From the NCBI GenBank assembly GCA_023485185.1, contig JAMCZP010000082.1:1-6777 (forward strand): a stretch of 6,777 nucleotides of DNA, given 5' to 3'. The position numbers and the translations under genes were made by a program. Numbering within the stretch: position 1 is the first letter of the stretch; each line of letters starts with the position of its first letter. This document shows, piece after piece, positions 1 through 6,048 of this stretch. Origin of the DNA: Gammaproteobacteria bacterium. GTDB taxonomy: Bacteria > Pseudomonadota > Gammaproteobacteria > Pseudomonadales > Halomonadaceae. The notes under the pieces are model-generated. The model ran no database searches. It saw only the letters and a program-made list of their open reading frames with translations, and was not told where the DNA came from.

Positions 1-406
1 CAATGCGGGCACTGAAGGCCCTGGCATGATCGAAGGGCGCATTTCAGCCGGCGTGATGGTTGGCAAAGGGTCAGATCTGGGCGGCGGCTGCTCCACCATG
101 GGTACGCTTTCCGGTGGCGGCAATATCGTCATCAAAGTGGGCGAAGGCTGCTTAATCGGCGCCAATGCGGGTATCGGCATTCCGTTAGGCGACCGCTGCA
201 CGGTGGAAGCAGGCCTGTATATCACCGCAGGCTCTAAAGTAACCTTACTGGATGACCAGGGTCAGGAAGTTAATACCGTGGCAGCCCGTGAACTGGCCGG
301 GCAGGATGACCTGCTATGGCGTCGCAACTCTCAGAATGGTCGTATCGAGTGCTTGACCAACAAAAGCGCTATCGCCCTGAATGAGGCGCTGCATGCCCAT
401 AACTGA
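1..406 (+). CDS. dapD: 2,3,4,5-tetrahydropyridine-2,6-dicarboxylate N-succinyltransferase, C-terminal part
   Basis: This is the 3' end of dapD; the 5' end lies outside the window. The open frame runs from base 2 to the TGA at 404-406, giving 134 codons. The enzyme moves a succinyl group from succinyl-CoA to tetrahydrodipicolinate in the cytosolic succinylase branch of lysine/diaminopimelate synthesis. The visible part shows the left-handed beta-helix of hexapeptide repeats (for example [49 protein letters not shown]). It is followed by a C-terminal tail with FRRNS-like RRNSQNG and the ending NEALHAHN. From memory, this pattern matches the long Pseudomonas-type DapD of about 340 residues rather than the shorter E. 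coli form. The apparent ATG at 26 is internal, since the reading frame and family similarity continue upstream of it. The gene overlaps dapE by 14 bp, so the two are probably translationally coupled. The family assignment is very secure. Confidence 0.96.
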   Translation, partial: NAGTEGPGMIEGRISAGVMVGKGSDLGGGCSTMGTLSGGGNIVIKVGEGCLIGANAGIGIPLGDRCTVEAGLYITAGSKVTLLDDQGQEVNTVAARELAGQDDLLWRRNSQNGRIECLTNKSAIALNEALHAHN

Positions 407-1565
407 GCCGGCATCGCTGTCACCGACGCTCACGCTCGCCTTTGAGCTGCTGCGTCGCCCATCGGTAACACCGGACGACGAAGGCTGCCAAGAGCTAATG
501 ATCGAGCGCTTAACCGCGCTCGGTTTTCATATCGAGCGCCTGCCGTTTGGCGATGTGAAAAATTTTTGGGCCATACGCGGCCATCATGGCCCCGTGGTGG
601 CCTTTGCCGGTCACACAGACGTAGTGCCCAGCGGCCCCTACATCAACTGGCAGCACCCGCCGTTTGAGCCCTGTATCGATGATGATGGGATGTTGTGCGG
701 ACGCGGCGCAGCGGATATGAAAGGCAGTCTGGCCTCAATGCTGACCGCCGTTGAACGCTTTGTGACCAACCACCCAGACCACGATGGGCGTATCGCCTTT
801 CTGATCACCTCCGATGAAGAGGGGCCAGCGGTGGATGGCACACGCGCGGTGGTTGAGCATCTACGCGAACGCAATGAGCGCCTGGATTACTGCATCGTGG
901 GCGAGCCTTCATCTACCGAACGCCTGGGTGATGTGATTAAAAACGGCCGCCGTGGTTCGCTTGGCGGCGTGCTACACATTAAAGGCGTTCAAGGCCATGT
1001 GGCCTACCCCCACTTAGCGCGCAACCCGATACATCAGGCAATGCCCGCCCTTGATGCACTGGTCAACGAGCACTGGGATGCAGGCAACGACTTCTTCCCT
1101 GCCACCAGTTTTCAGATCTCTAATCTTCGCGCGGGCACCGGCGCTACCAATGTGATCCCCGGCGATGTGGAAGTGGTGTTTAACTTTCGCTTCTCAACCG
1201 AAGTCACGTATGAAGAACTCAAGACACGCACTGAGGCTATTTTATCCCAGCATCAGTTAGAGTATCAGGTAGACTGGACGCTTAACGGCGAACCTTTCCT
1301 AACCGCTGAAGGTGAGCTTGTCGATGCTGCCATCAAAGGCGTTGAAACAGTCACCGGCCAACGACCAACGCTTTCCACCAGCGGCGGCACCTCGGATGGC
1401 CGATTTATTGCTACCCTAGGCGCCCAAGTGGTCGAACTTGGCCCACTCAACGACACCATCCACAAGGTCGACGAGCGCATTCGCGCCAGCGACCTGGACG
1501 ATTTAAGCCGGATTTACGAAGCGACGCTGCTGGCGCTGCTCACACCCGGCGAGGTAAGCGTATAA
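393..1565 (+). CDS. dapE: Succinyl-diaminopimelate desuccinylase
   Basis: DapE is a dinuclear zinc M20-family hydrolase that splits N-succinyl-LL-diaminopimelate into succinate and LL-diaminopimelate. I start it at ATG 393 (390 aa) because GAGG lies at 383-386, six bases upstream. The in-frame ATG at 381 has no such site and would add only MRRC. In this numbering the expected metal and catalytic residues are all present: H74 and D76 (GHTDVVPSG), D108 (GRGAADMKG), E142-E143 (TSDEEGP), E171 (VGEPSS) and H357 (NDTIHKVDE). Each sits 7-8 positions beyond its counterpart in the H. influenzae enzyme (H67, D69, D100, E134/E135, E163, H349, recalled from the literature). The lid/dimerisation domain lies between roughly residues 180 and 295 and begins with NGRRGSL. 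Length is close to the family norm of about 375-380. The gene sits inside dapD-dapE-orf; its TAA shares a base with the next ATG (TAATG). It appears intact and functional. Confidence 0.97.
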   Translation: MPITEPASLSPTLTLAFELLRRPSVTPDDEGCQELMIERLTALGFHIERLPFGDVKNFWAIRGHHGPVVAFAGHTDVVPSGPYINWQHPPFEPCIDDDGMLCGRGAADMKGSLASMLTAVERFVTNHPDHDGRIAFLITSDEEGPAVDGTRAVVEHLRERNERLDYCIVGEPSSTERLGDVIKNGRRGSLGGVLHIKGVQGHVAYPHLARNPIHQAMPALDALVNEHWDAGNDFFPATSFQISNLRAGTGATNVIPGDVEVVFNFRFSTEVTYEELKTRTEAILSQHQLEYQVDWTLNGEPFLTAEGELVDAAIKGVETVTGQRPTLSTSGGTSDGRFIATLGAQVVELGPLNDTIHKVDERIRASDLDDLSRIYEATLLALLTPGEVSV

Positions 1566-1951
1566 TGGAGCGTTACCCCGATATTGAAATTTACCTGGCC
1601 AGCGTCTCGCTGGATGCGCTTAATGCGTGGCTAAAAAGTGCCTTAATAGCACCGCCACTTAGCCCAGCCGGCAAAGGCCAGTGGAAAACCCGCGGCCAAT
1701 ATCAGGGCGACTGCGTACCGGTGTTGCTGGTTGAAAAAGCCGCCGATGGGTTTGCCAGCCTATGGTTCGATAGTAACCATACGCCATGGATGACCGATCA
1801 GGACTGCGCACAACAAGCTGCTGAAGCCCTGCAAATCGAGGTGCGTTGCTCGCTTGGCGGCTGGCACCCGGGCGATGACCCCGACCGCTTTTGGCAAGTA
1901 TTGCCTGGCGGCAAAGAGCACGCTATTGAGTGGCCCGACTCTGGCCGTTAA
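1565..1951 (+). CDS. Conserved-looking hypothetical protein, third gene of the dapDE unit
   Basis: This is a 128-residue protein of unknown function. Its ATG shares one base with the dapE stop (TAATG at 1563-1567), and GAGG at 1551-1554, inside the end of dapE, can serve as ribosome binding site. That arrangement supports both the start and translational coupling. The sequence has no signal peptide, membrane segment or enzyme motif I recognise. It looks like a compact soluble acidic domain: an N-terminal YPDIEIYL strand, a middle VPVLLVEKAADGFASLWFDS hairpin-like stretch, then TPWMTDQDCAQQAAEAL and a C-terminal EVRCSLGGWHPGDDPDRFW segment rich in Trp, Asp and Gly. I have an impression of similar unnamed proteins in Pseudomonas and Halomonas relatives but cannot name a family. 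Codon use resembles its neighbours. A strong terminator follows 25 bp downstream, making this the last gene of the unit. A link to lysine synthesis is only suggested by position. Confidence 0.85.
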   Translation: MERYPDIEIYLASVSLDALNAWLKSALIAPPLSPAGKGQWKTRGQYQGDCVPVLLVEKAADGFASLWFDSNHTPWMTDQDCAQQAAEALQIEVRCSLGGWHPGDDPDRFWQVLPGGKEHAIEWPDSGR

Positions 1952-1976
1952 TACTCCCCTGTATGCCCCTAAACGC

Positions 1977-2010
1977 AAACGACCCCGCCAAGGCGGGGTC
2001 GTTTTCTTTT
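1977..2010 (+). terminator. Rho-independent terminator of the dapD-dapE-orf unit
   Basis: A perfect 13-bp stem is formed by 1977-1989 (AAACGACCCCGCC) and 1992-2004 (GGCGGGGTCGTTT). Two bases lie between the arms, so the real loop is probably AA plus an opened C-G pair. On the plus strand it runs into TTTTCTTTT (2002-2010), a good U-tract. It starts 25 bp after the stop of the 128-aa gene. The convergent cold-shock gene ends 17 bp beyond it. Read on the minus strand, the hairpin is followed by a weaker tract (TTTGCGTTT), so it may also stop transcripts of that gene. Confidence 0.93.
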
Positions 2011-2026
2011 CAGTGGGTCGCTAGAC

Positions 2027-2578
2027 TCACTCAATAATACTTACATCGTCGTGCTGTAAGCCACGCTCATTTTTGATCACGTGGTAACGCACAATTTGGC
2101 CTTCTGCCAACATACGCGGGCCACGGCCGCGAATGGCGCGAAAGTGTACAAATACATCTTCGCCATTATCGCGGGTAATAAAACCGTAACCTTTGTTAGT
2201 GTTGAACCACTTAACTTCACCCTCTTCGCGGCCATCATTGGGGTCGATGATATCTTCCTCTTCATCGTCCTCTATCACAGCAGCGGCTTGAGGCTGACGT
2301 TGTGCAGGCTTAGGACGAGCCGCAAAATCTGACGCGACCGCCTTCGCAGGTACACAAGCTGCCGATGCTAATGTGCCAATACACAGAACAATAAAACACC
2401 CTATTGCAACGGCAATATATACACCGCTAACACCAACTTCACTGATGGCTAACTCGCCACTTCTGTTGGCGAGGAGCGCACTATCGGTTAGATGAACAAT
2501 CCCCGCCAACAGAAGTGGCGCAGGGGCGGACAGTAATACACTGATTAAGAAACAGCGAAACACAACTTTTGGGTTCAT
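2027..2578 (-). CDS. Membrane-anchored cold-shock-domain protein
   Basis: This 183-aa protein has an unusual order of parts. Residues about 5-29 and 50-73 are hydrophobic and look like two membrane helices. Residues 76-117 form a linker that is first Pro/Ala/Gln/Lys-rich and then strongly acidic (IEDDEEEDIIDPNDG). Residues 119-183 are a full cold-shock domain with RNP1-like KGYGFI (129-134), RNP2-like VFVHF (142-146), and the usual EVKWFN entry at 121-126. Positive residues K4 and R8 before helix 1, the acidic loop between the helices, and K79, R88 and K90 after helix 2 predict both ends in the cytoplasm. The nucleic-acid-binding domain would therefore sit on the inner face of the membrane. 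This is a prediction. ATG 2578 is the only possible start in this frame before the upstream TAG. Its ribosome site is weak: AAGAGAG lies about 12 bases away across a U9 run. Target RNA and role are unknown. Confidence 0.88.
   Translation of the reverse strand: MNPKVVFRCFLISVLLSAPAPLLLAGIVHLTDSALLANRSGELAISEVGVSGVYIAVAIGCFIVLCIGTLASAACVPAKAVASDFAARPKPAQRQPQAAAVIEDDEEEDIIDPNDGREEGEVKWFNTNKGYGFITRDNGEDVFVHFRAIRGRGPRMLAEGQIVRYHVIKNERGLQHDDVSIIE
2455..2520. repeat. Perfect 17-bp inverted repeat inside the cold-shock gene
   Basis: The arms are 2455-2471 (CGCCACTTCTGTTGGCG) and 2504-2520 (CGCCAACAGAAGTGGCG), exact reverse complements separated by 32 bases. They fall in codons about 20-42 of the minus-strand membrane/cold-shock gene, covering the end of helix 1 and the periplasmic loop. 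Each arm is also a small hairpin on its own: CTCGCCA/TGGCGAG at 2453-2473 with a 7-base loop, and CGCCA/TGGCG at 2504-2520. The transcript could thus fold as one long stem or as two short ones. The repeat is directly visible; any function is inference. Confidence 0.9.
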
Positions 2579-2690
2579 AGAAAAAAAAAGCTCTCTTGTT
2601 GTATGGGTAACAGACGAAGGACAATACCCGCACTATCAGGCCCATTCCCAATAGCACTGGCATACTACTACATAAGGTTGCAATGTTATC
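2579..2690. promoter_or_regulatory. Divergent intergenic region between the cold-shock gene and slyX
   Basis: This 112-bp spacer must hold the start signals of two divergent genes. On the cold-shock side, the bases just before the ATG are a U9 tract (A9 at 2581-2589 on the plus strand) preceded by AAGAGAG, giving a U-rich leader. On the slyX side the closest Shine-Dalgarno-like site is AAGG at 2674-2677. It is 13 bases from the slyX ATG but only 5 from an upstream ATG at 2683, which opens a three-codon frame. I could not assign convincing -35/-10 pairs for either direction. Confidence 0.5.
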
Positions 2691-2694
2691 ATGA
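2683..2694 (+). other. Possible three-codon leader frame overlapping the slyX start
   Basis: ATG TTA TCA TGA at 2683-2694 has AAGG five bases upstream (2674-2677). Its stop overlaps the slyX start as ATGA (2691-2694), the usual geometry of translational coupling. The proper ribosome-site spacing belongs to this short frame, not to slyX itself. So short a frame may easily be chance, and I list it only as a candidate that would explain the poor slyX spacing. Confidence 0.25.
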
Positions 2695-2939
2695 CCCACG
2701 AATTATCGCCTGCTGAGCTGACCCAACTTGTTGAATCTTTAGAAAGCCGTTTAGCCCATCAAGAGCACTGGCTGGACACGCTAGACCAAGCGGTCATCCA
2801 ACAGGAGCGCCGCCTGGATAAACTTGAGCAACTCAGTGGGCTAATGCGCGAACGCCTGCGTGAGCAGCATCAAGCGCTGCAAGCACATGAGTCTCAGGGC
2901 GGCCAGCGCTTAGAAGATGATGTACCGCCACACTATTAA
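2691..2939 (+). CDS. slyX: SlyX family protein
   Basis: This is an 82-residue member of the SlyX family, whose molecular function is unknown. The family is named from an E. coli/Salmonella gene next to slyD. It shows the family hallmarks: a short N-terminal lead, a long heptad-patterned helix from about residue 8 to 65 (LVESLESRLAHQEHWLDTL, then QERRLDKLEQLSGLMRERL) that should form a coiled coil, and the characteristic PPHY ending. There is no signal peptide or membrane segment, so it is probably a cytoplasmic oligomer. ATG 2691 is the only start before an in-frame TAA at 2673. Spacing from the AAGG at 2674-2677 is long (13 bases), so translation may depend on the tiny overlapping upstream frame at 2683-2694. 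It converges on ald with 31 bp between the stops and no clear terminator. Family call is firm; role is not known. Confidence 0.93.
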   Translation: MTHELSPAELTQLVESLESRLAHQEHWLDTLDQAVIQQERRLDKLEQLSGLMRERLREQHQALQAHESQGGQRLEDDVPPHY

Positions 2940-2970
2940 AAGGCCATCTTGACCTGCCTTCTCACTCGGC

Positions 2971-4090
2971 CTAACCGTTGACTACACTGCCAGGTTCAAT
3001 ACTTTCAAGCCCAAACGCCTCAGCAACGGCAGGATAGGTCACCTTGCCAGCATGCACGTTGAGACCCGGCAAGAAATGCGGATCATCTCCTAGCGCCTGC
3101 TGCCAGCCTTTATCCGCCAGTGCGAGTACAAACGGCAGCGTGGCGTCGGTCAGCCCTTGGGTAGAGGTACGCGCTACCGCACCGGGCATATTAGCCACGC
3201 AGTAATGCACAATGCCATCAACGATATAAGTCGGCTCGGCATGGGTGGTGGGCTTGCTGGTTTCAAAACAGCCACCCTGGTCAATCGCCACATCGACCAA
3301 CACGCTACCCGGCTTCATATCGGCCAGCATACTGCGAGTGATTAATTTTGGCGCTGCGGCGCCGGGCACCAGCACCGCGCCAATAATCATATCTGACTCA
3401 CGGGTGGCCGTTTCCAGCGCGTCTGCGGTGGAGTAAACCGTCTTAATGCGCCCTTGATAGCGGTCGTCCAAGACCTCTAGCCGCGTCAGGGATTTATCCA
3501 GAATGGTGACCTCAGCCCCTAAGCCCAGCGCCATACGAGCGGCATTCTCACCCACCACACCACCACCAATAACGGTTACCTTACCCGGCGCAACACCAGG
3601 CACACCGGGCAGCAACACGCCCGCACCGCCCTGGGCTTTTTCCAGGCTGTGAGCCCCCGCTTGAACGGCCATTCGTCCTGCGACGGTGCTCATTGGCGCA
3701 AGCAGTGGTAAACCGCCCCGCGCATCGGTAATCGTTTCATAGGCGATACAGGTGGCCCCGCTCTCTATCAGCCCGTGGGTAAGGCGCTCTTCGGCGGCAA
3801 GATGAAGATAAGTAAACAGCGTATGCTGAGGCGTTAATCGCGCCACTTCTTCCGGCTGCGGCTCTTTCACCTTAAGAATTAGCTCGGCATTGCGCCATAA
3901 TGCCCCAACATCGGCTTCTATCTGGGCACCGGCGGCTTGAAAATCTACGTCTGCAAAACCTGCACCTTCACCTGCCCCGGCTTGAACGCTAACCTGGTGA
4001 CCGCGGCCGGTTAATTCCCGCGCACCTGTGGGCGTTAGCGCCACCCGATATTCATGATTTTTTGATTTCTTTGGGGACGGCGATTTTCAT
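2971..4090 (-). pseudogene. ald: Alanine dehydrogenase, frameshifted near its N-terminus
   Basis: Ald catalyses NAD-dependent interconversion of L-alanine and pyruvate plus ammonia. ATG 4090 has a good AAGGA site (4103-4099, 8-base spacing) and reads MKIAVPKEIK, the classic N-terminus. A run of six T at 4058-4063 (A6 in the mRNA) then carries one base too many, and the frame hits TGA at 4054-4052. Removing one base restores NHEYRVALTP and a 372-aa protein. All key residues then fall on standard family numbers: R15, K75 (KVKEP), H96 (YLHLAA), D198 (ILDKS, NAD ribose) and D270 (VAIDQGG), with the Rossmann glycines [10 protein letters not shown] at about 175-184. As written, the longest intact frame begins at GTG 4044 (357 aa). 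That start has no ribosome site and lacks strand one and substrate-binding R15. The rest is undamaged, so either a homopolymer sequencing error or a very recent mutation is likely. Terminators and repeats around it indicate a single-gene unit. Confidence 0.9.
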
Positions 4091-4096
4091 TGGTGT

Positions 4097-4104
4097 CTTC
4101 CTTC
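4097..4104 (-). promoter_or_regulatory. Ribosome binding site fixing the true ald start
   Basis: GAAGGAAG on the minus strand lies 6-8 bases before ATG 4090. It supports that ATG over the GTG at 4044, which has no purine-rich site before it. This matters because the 46 bases between the two starts contain the frameshift. Confidence 0.8.
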
Positions 4105-4107
4105 ATG

Positions 4108-4169
4108 TTGAACGTCCGTACTCTTGAACGTCACTACTGATTAGCAAATTAACTCTGTTAAGCAAATTA
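4108..4169 (-). promoter_or_regulatory. Candidate ald operator region with two pairs of direct repeats
   Basis: TTGAACGTC occurs at 4108-4116 and again at 4124-4132 (period 16). AGCAAATTA occurs at 4143-4151 and 4161-4169 (period 18). Between the second pair lies TTAAC-TCT-GTTAA, a perfect 5-bp-armed palindrome at 4149-4161. All sit 18-79 bp upstream of the ald ATG, where a promoter and regulator sites are expected. In other bacteria ald is often controlled by Lrp/AsnC-type regulators, and repeats spaced by one and a half to two helical turns would suit such a protein. That link is inference. No confident -35/-10 pair was found. Confidence 0.45.
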
Positions 4170-4212
4170 CAGCACAGCTGACACTGACCACCACCCCCAT
4201 AATGCAAAACAA

Positions 4213-4238
4213 AAAAAACGCCCGTTAAGGCGTTTTTT
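4213..4238 (-). terminator. Bidirectional-looking Rho-independent terminator after the thioesterase gene
   Basis: A 10-bp stem pairs 4213-4222 (AAAAAACGCC) with 4229-4238 (GGCGTTTTTT) around a six-base loop, CGTTAA. Read on the minus strand it is followed by T8 and then GTTTTG, an excellent U-tract, 47 bp after the thioesterase stop. On the plus strand it also ends in T6, but no gene feeds it from that side. It isolates the mutM-rlmI-thioesterase strand from ald, which therefore needs its own promoter. Confidence 0.88.
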
Positions 4239-4284
4239 AGGAGAAAAATCTAGCGATTACCGATATCACACGAAAAATTCTACT

Positions 4285-4719
4285 TTACTCGACGATAACG
4301 GCACCGCCATAAATACAGCAATACTCCCCGGGCAGGCGCTTAGGCCGGCCTGTCGAAAGCGCCACGCAAGCAAAGCGAGTGCGGGCATATAGCAGCGTTT
4401 TAGCATCTTGTCGGCGTACCAACTGAAACCGGCGAGTTAGACTAAACCGCTCATCGCATTCAACAATCCATGTGGCCAGCTGCAACTCATCGCCTGCAAA
4501 CGCAGGCGCGAGATAATCCAGCTCGTGGCGGTGAACCACCATCGCACGATCAAGCTCTCGGTAACGCTCAAGGGAAAGACCCAGCGCGACCGAGTGAGCC
4601 CAGCTAATCTGCTCAACCCAGCGCAGGTACTCGCTGTTGTTGACGTGCTGATAGGCATCAATCGCCTCATCGGTAACGCGGATATCGATCACAAAAGGAT
4701 CGGGCAGCGCCCACTCCAT
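4285..4719 (-). CDS. Acyl-CoA thioesterase, hotdog fold (YbgC/FadM-like, 4HBT family)
   Basis: This 144-aa protein has the pattern of 4-hydroxybenzoyl-CoA-thioesterase-type single-hotdog enzymes, which hydrolyse acyl-CoA thioesters in the cytosol. The diagnostic part is the start of the central helix, D21-A-Y-Q-H-V-N-N (21-28) followed by Y31, W34 and E36. This is the HVNNxxYLxWxE signature seen in FadM-like and plant-type acyl thioesterases. Beta strands with HRHELDYLAPAFAGDEL and RFQLVRRQD follow, and the family-like ending STGRPKRLPGEY comes near the C-terminus. ATG 4719 is chosen because AAGGAG (4732-4727) is seven bases upstream; a TTG-initiated extension from 4737 would overlap that site. 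The gene lies 44 bp after the rlmI-like stop in the same direction and is probably co-transcribed with it, ending at the terminator at 4213-4238. Natural substrate chain length cannot be told from sequence. Confidence 0.88.
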   Translation of the reverse strand: MEWALPDPFVIDIRVTDEAIDAYQHVNNSEYLRWVEQISWAHSVALGLSLERYRELDRAMVVHRHELDYLAPAFAGDELQLATWIVECDERFSLTRRFQLVRRQDAKTLLYARTRFACVALSTGRPKRLPGEYCCIYGGAVIVE

Positions 4720-4763
4720 CGTCTGGCTCCTTAGCAACTGACCTCAGCTCTAAGCTTTTAACA

Positions 4764-5954
4764 CTAGTCGCGGAAGACGCGAACACCCAACGCTTTCAGG
4801 TAGGACGTTTCCGGGATCGCCGGGTGCACCGGGTGATCAGGCCCTTGGTGGCCCTGGAAAATCACCTGGCCATGACGATCCTGATGACGCACCGCGCCAC
4901 GCACCACATCCATCAGCCGCTCTGGTGCTAAGTGCATAGAGCAGGAAGCGGATAGCAGCAGACCATCACGTCCCAGCAGACGCATGGCTTCACGGTTCAA
5001 GCGGGCATAGGCGCGCTCGCCGTTGGGTATATCTTTACGCTTTTTGATAAATGCCGGCGGGTCCAGAATAACCACATCAAACTCTTCTCCGTCTGCCTTT
5101 AAGGCTGCTAAAGCCTCAAACGCATCGCCTTCACCCACCGCCACTTTTTCCTGCACGCCGTTTAGCTCAGCATTACGCGCCACTTGAGCCAGTGCCGGGC
5201 CGGAAGCATCCACACACAGCACCTCTTTGGCACCATGCGCTGCTGCCTGAACACCCCAGCCACCTATGTAACTGAACACGTCGAGCACGCGCTTACCTGC
5301 CACTTGGCGATTGAGCCATTCGCGGTTAACACGGTGATCAAAAAACCAACCGGTTTTCTGGCCGTTAAGTACTGGCACGATGAAGCGCGCGCCGTTCTCT
5401 TCCAGCACCACCTCATCAGGCAAGATACCTTTGATCACTTCAACGTGGGCTTCCAAACCTTCCTGACGCCGACCGCCAGTATCGTTGCGGAAAACGATCA
5501 CTTCAGGTTTGATGACCTTTTCCAGCGCATCAACGATCTCATCGGCTAAGGCCTGCATACCAGCGGTATTTAGCTGCACCACCAGGACATCGCCAAAACG
5601 ATCAATCACGAGACCTGGCAGTAAATCGCCCTCGCCATGGATCAGCCGGTAGTAAGGCTGACCATAGAGACGTTGGCGCAGGGCAAGCGCTTGGTTAAAG
5701 CGATGCACGAACAGCGAACGATCCAAACGCATTTCGGGATCGCGTGACATTACCCGCGCGGCAATTAATGAGTGAGGATTAACATAAGCGACGGCCATCA
5801 CCTTGCCATTAGAGGCCTCGACCAGCGCCGTTTCGCCTGCCGCAAAGTTTTTAAGCGGCGTCTCTTTGATATCTACCTCATTGGAGTAGATCCATAAATG
5901 ACCCGCTTTAAGGCGGCGGTCAGCATTTTTATTCAAGCGCAGGCGTTGGGTCAC
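4764..5954 (-). CDS. rlmI: RlmI-like class I SAM-dependent 23S rRNA (cytosine-C5) methyltransferase
   Basis: The encoded protein has 396 aa, the same length as E. coli RlmI, which makes m5C1962 in 23S rRNA. It begins with a PUA RNA-binding domain (about 1-75, including RRLKAGHLWIYSNEV). A middle beta-rich domain ends in GQKTGWFFDHRVNR, and a Rossmann methyltransferase core follows: motif I VLDVFSYIGGWGV (223-235), an acidic SAM-ribose residue in VDAS (D249), motif IV DPPAF (298-302), and SASCSMHL with the likely catalytic C338. The start is GTG 5954, because GGAG (5964-5961) lies six bases upstream; a TTG-led extension from 5981 would span that site and add nine atypical residues. It lies between mutM and the thioesterase gene, all on the minus strand. 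COG1092-type paralogues exist, so the exact target base is inferred from family membership, while the methyltransferase assignment is firm. Confidence 0.9.
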   Translation of the reverse strand: MTQRLRLNKNADRRLKAGHLWIYSNEVDIKETPLKNFAAGETALVEASNGKVMAVAYVNPHSLIAARVMSRDPEMRLDRSLFVHRFNQALALRQRLYGQPYYRLIHGEGDLLPGLVIDRFGDVLVVQLNTAGMQALADEIVDALEKVIKPEVIVFRNDTGGRRQEGLEAHVEVIKGILPDEVVLEENGARFIVPVLNGQKTGWFFDHRVNREWLNRQVAGKRVLDVFSYIGGWGVQAAAHGAKEVLCVDASGPALAQVARNAELNGVQEKVAVGEGDAFEALAALKADGEEFDVVILDPPAFIKKRKDIPNGERAYARLNREAMRLLGRDGLLLSASCSMHLAPERLMDVVRGAVRHQDRHGQVIFQGHQGPDHPVHPAIPETSYLKALGVRVFRD

Positions 5955-5979
5955 AGGAATCTCCAAAAATCTTTGTCTC

Positions 5980-6005
5980 AAAACCTCGCCTAGAAAATAG
6001 GCAGG
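5980..6005 (-). terminator. Weak hairpin plus short T-run between mutM and rlmI
   Basis: On the minus strand, CCTGCCTA (6005-5998) pairs with TAGGC-g-AGG (5992-5984), giving an 8-bp stem with one bulged base and a five-base loop. It is followed by TTTT (5983-5980). The stem and T-run are modest, so this is at best a partial terminator or attenuator for mutM transcripts, 44 bp after the mutM stop. Confidence 0.35.
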
Positions 6006-6022
6006 GCAGCAAATGTAAGCAA
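5994..6022 (-). promoter_or_regulatory. Weak candidate promoter for rlmI
   Basis: TTGCTT (6022-6017) and TATTTT (5999-5994) on the minus strand are spaced by 17 bases, matching the sigma-70 consensus at 3/6 and 4/6. The -10 overlaps the weak hairpin at 5980-6005. Such matches are common by chance. The 94-bp gap between mutM and rlmI makes a separate promoter plausible but not required. Confidence 0.25.
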
Positions 6023-6048
6023 GACACTATCCGTTTTATAGGGCACCG

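Noticed and set aside
381..392. Upstream in-frame ATG for dapE at 381
   Set aside because: No ribosome site precedes it, it adds only four residues, and the GAGG at 383-386 is properly spaced for ATG 393.
2481..2699. 72-codon minus-strand frame spanning the cold-shock leader
   Set aside because: It overlaps the start of slyX on one side and the membrane domain of the cold-shock gene in another frame. Slippage at the A9 run could fuse the two, but nothing else supports this.
2940..2972. AGGCC/GGCCT inverted repeat between slyX and ald
   Set aside because: Only five base pairs with a 22-base loop and no T-run on either side; not a credible terminator.
3548..3575. CAC/ACC-rich near-repeat in ald
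   Set aside because: It encodes the Val/Gly-rich Rossmann motif GGGVVG of the NAD site, so the low complexity follows from the protein sequence.
4720..4737. Longer thioesterase product from TTG 4737
   Set aside because: The extension reads through the AAGGAG site that is ideally placed for ATG 4719.
5184..5549. 121-codon plus-strand open frame opposite rlmI
   Set aside because: It lies wholly antisense to a strongly supported methyltransferase gene, shows no recognisable protein motif, and has no ribosome site I can see.
5955..5981. Longer rlmI product from TTG 5981
   Set aside because: The nine extra residues would be encoded across the GGAG ribosome site that serves GTG 5954, and the shorter form matches family length.
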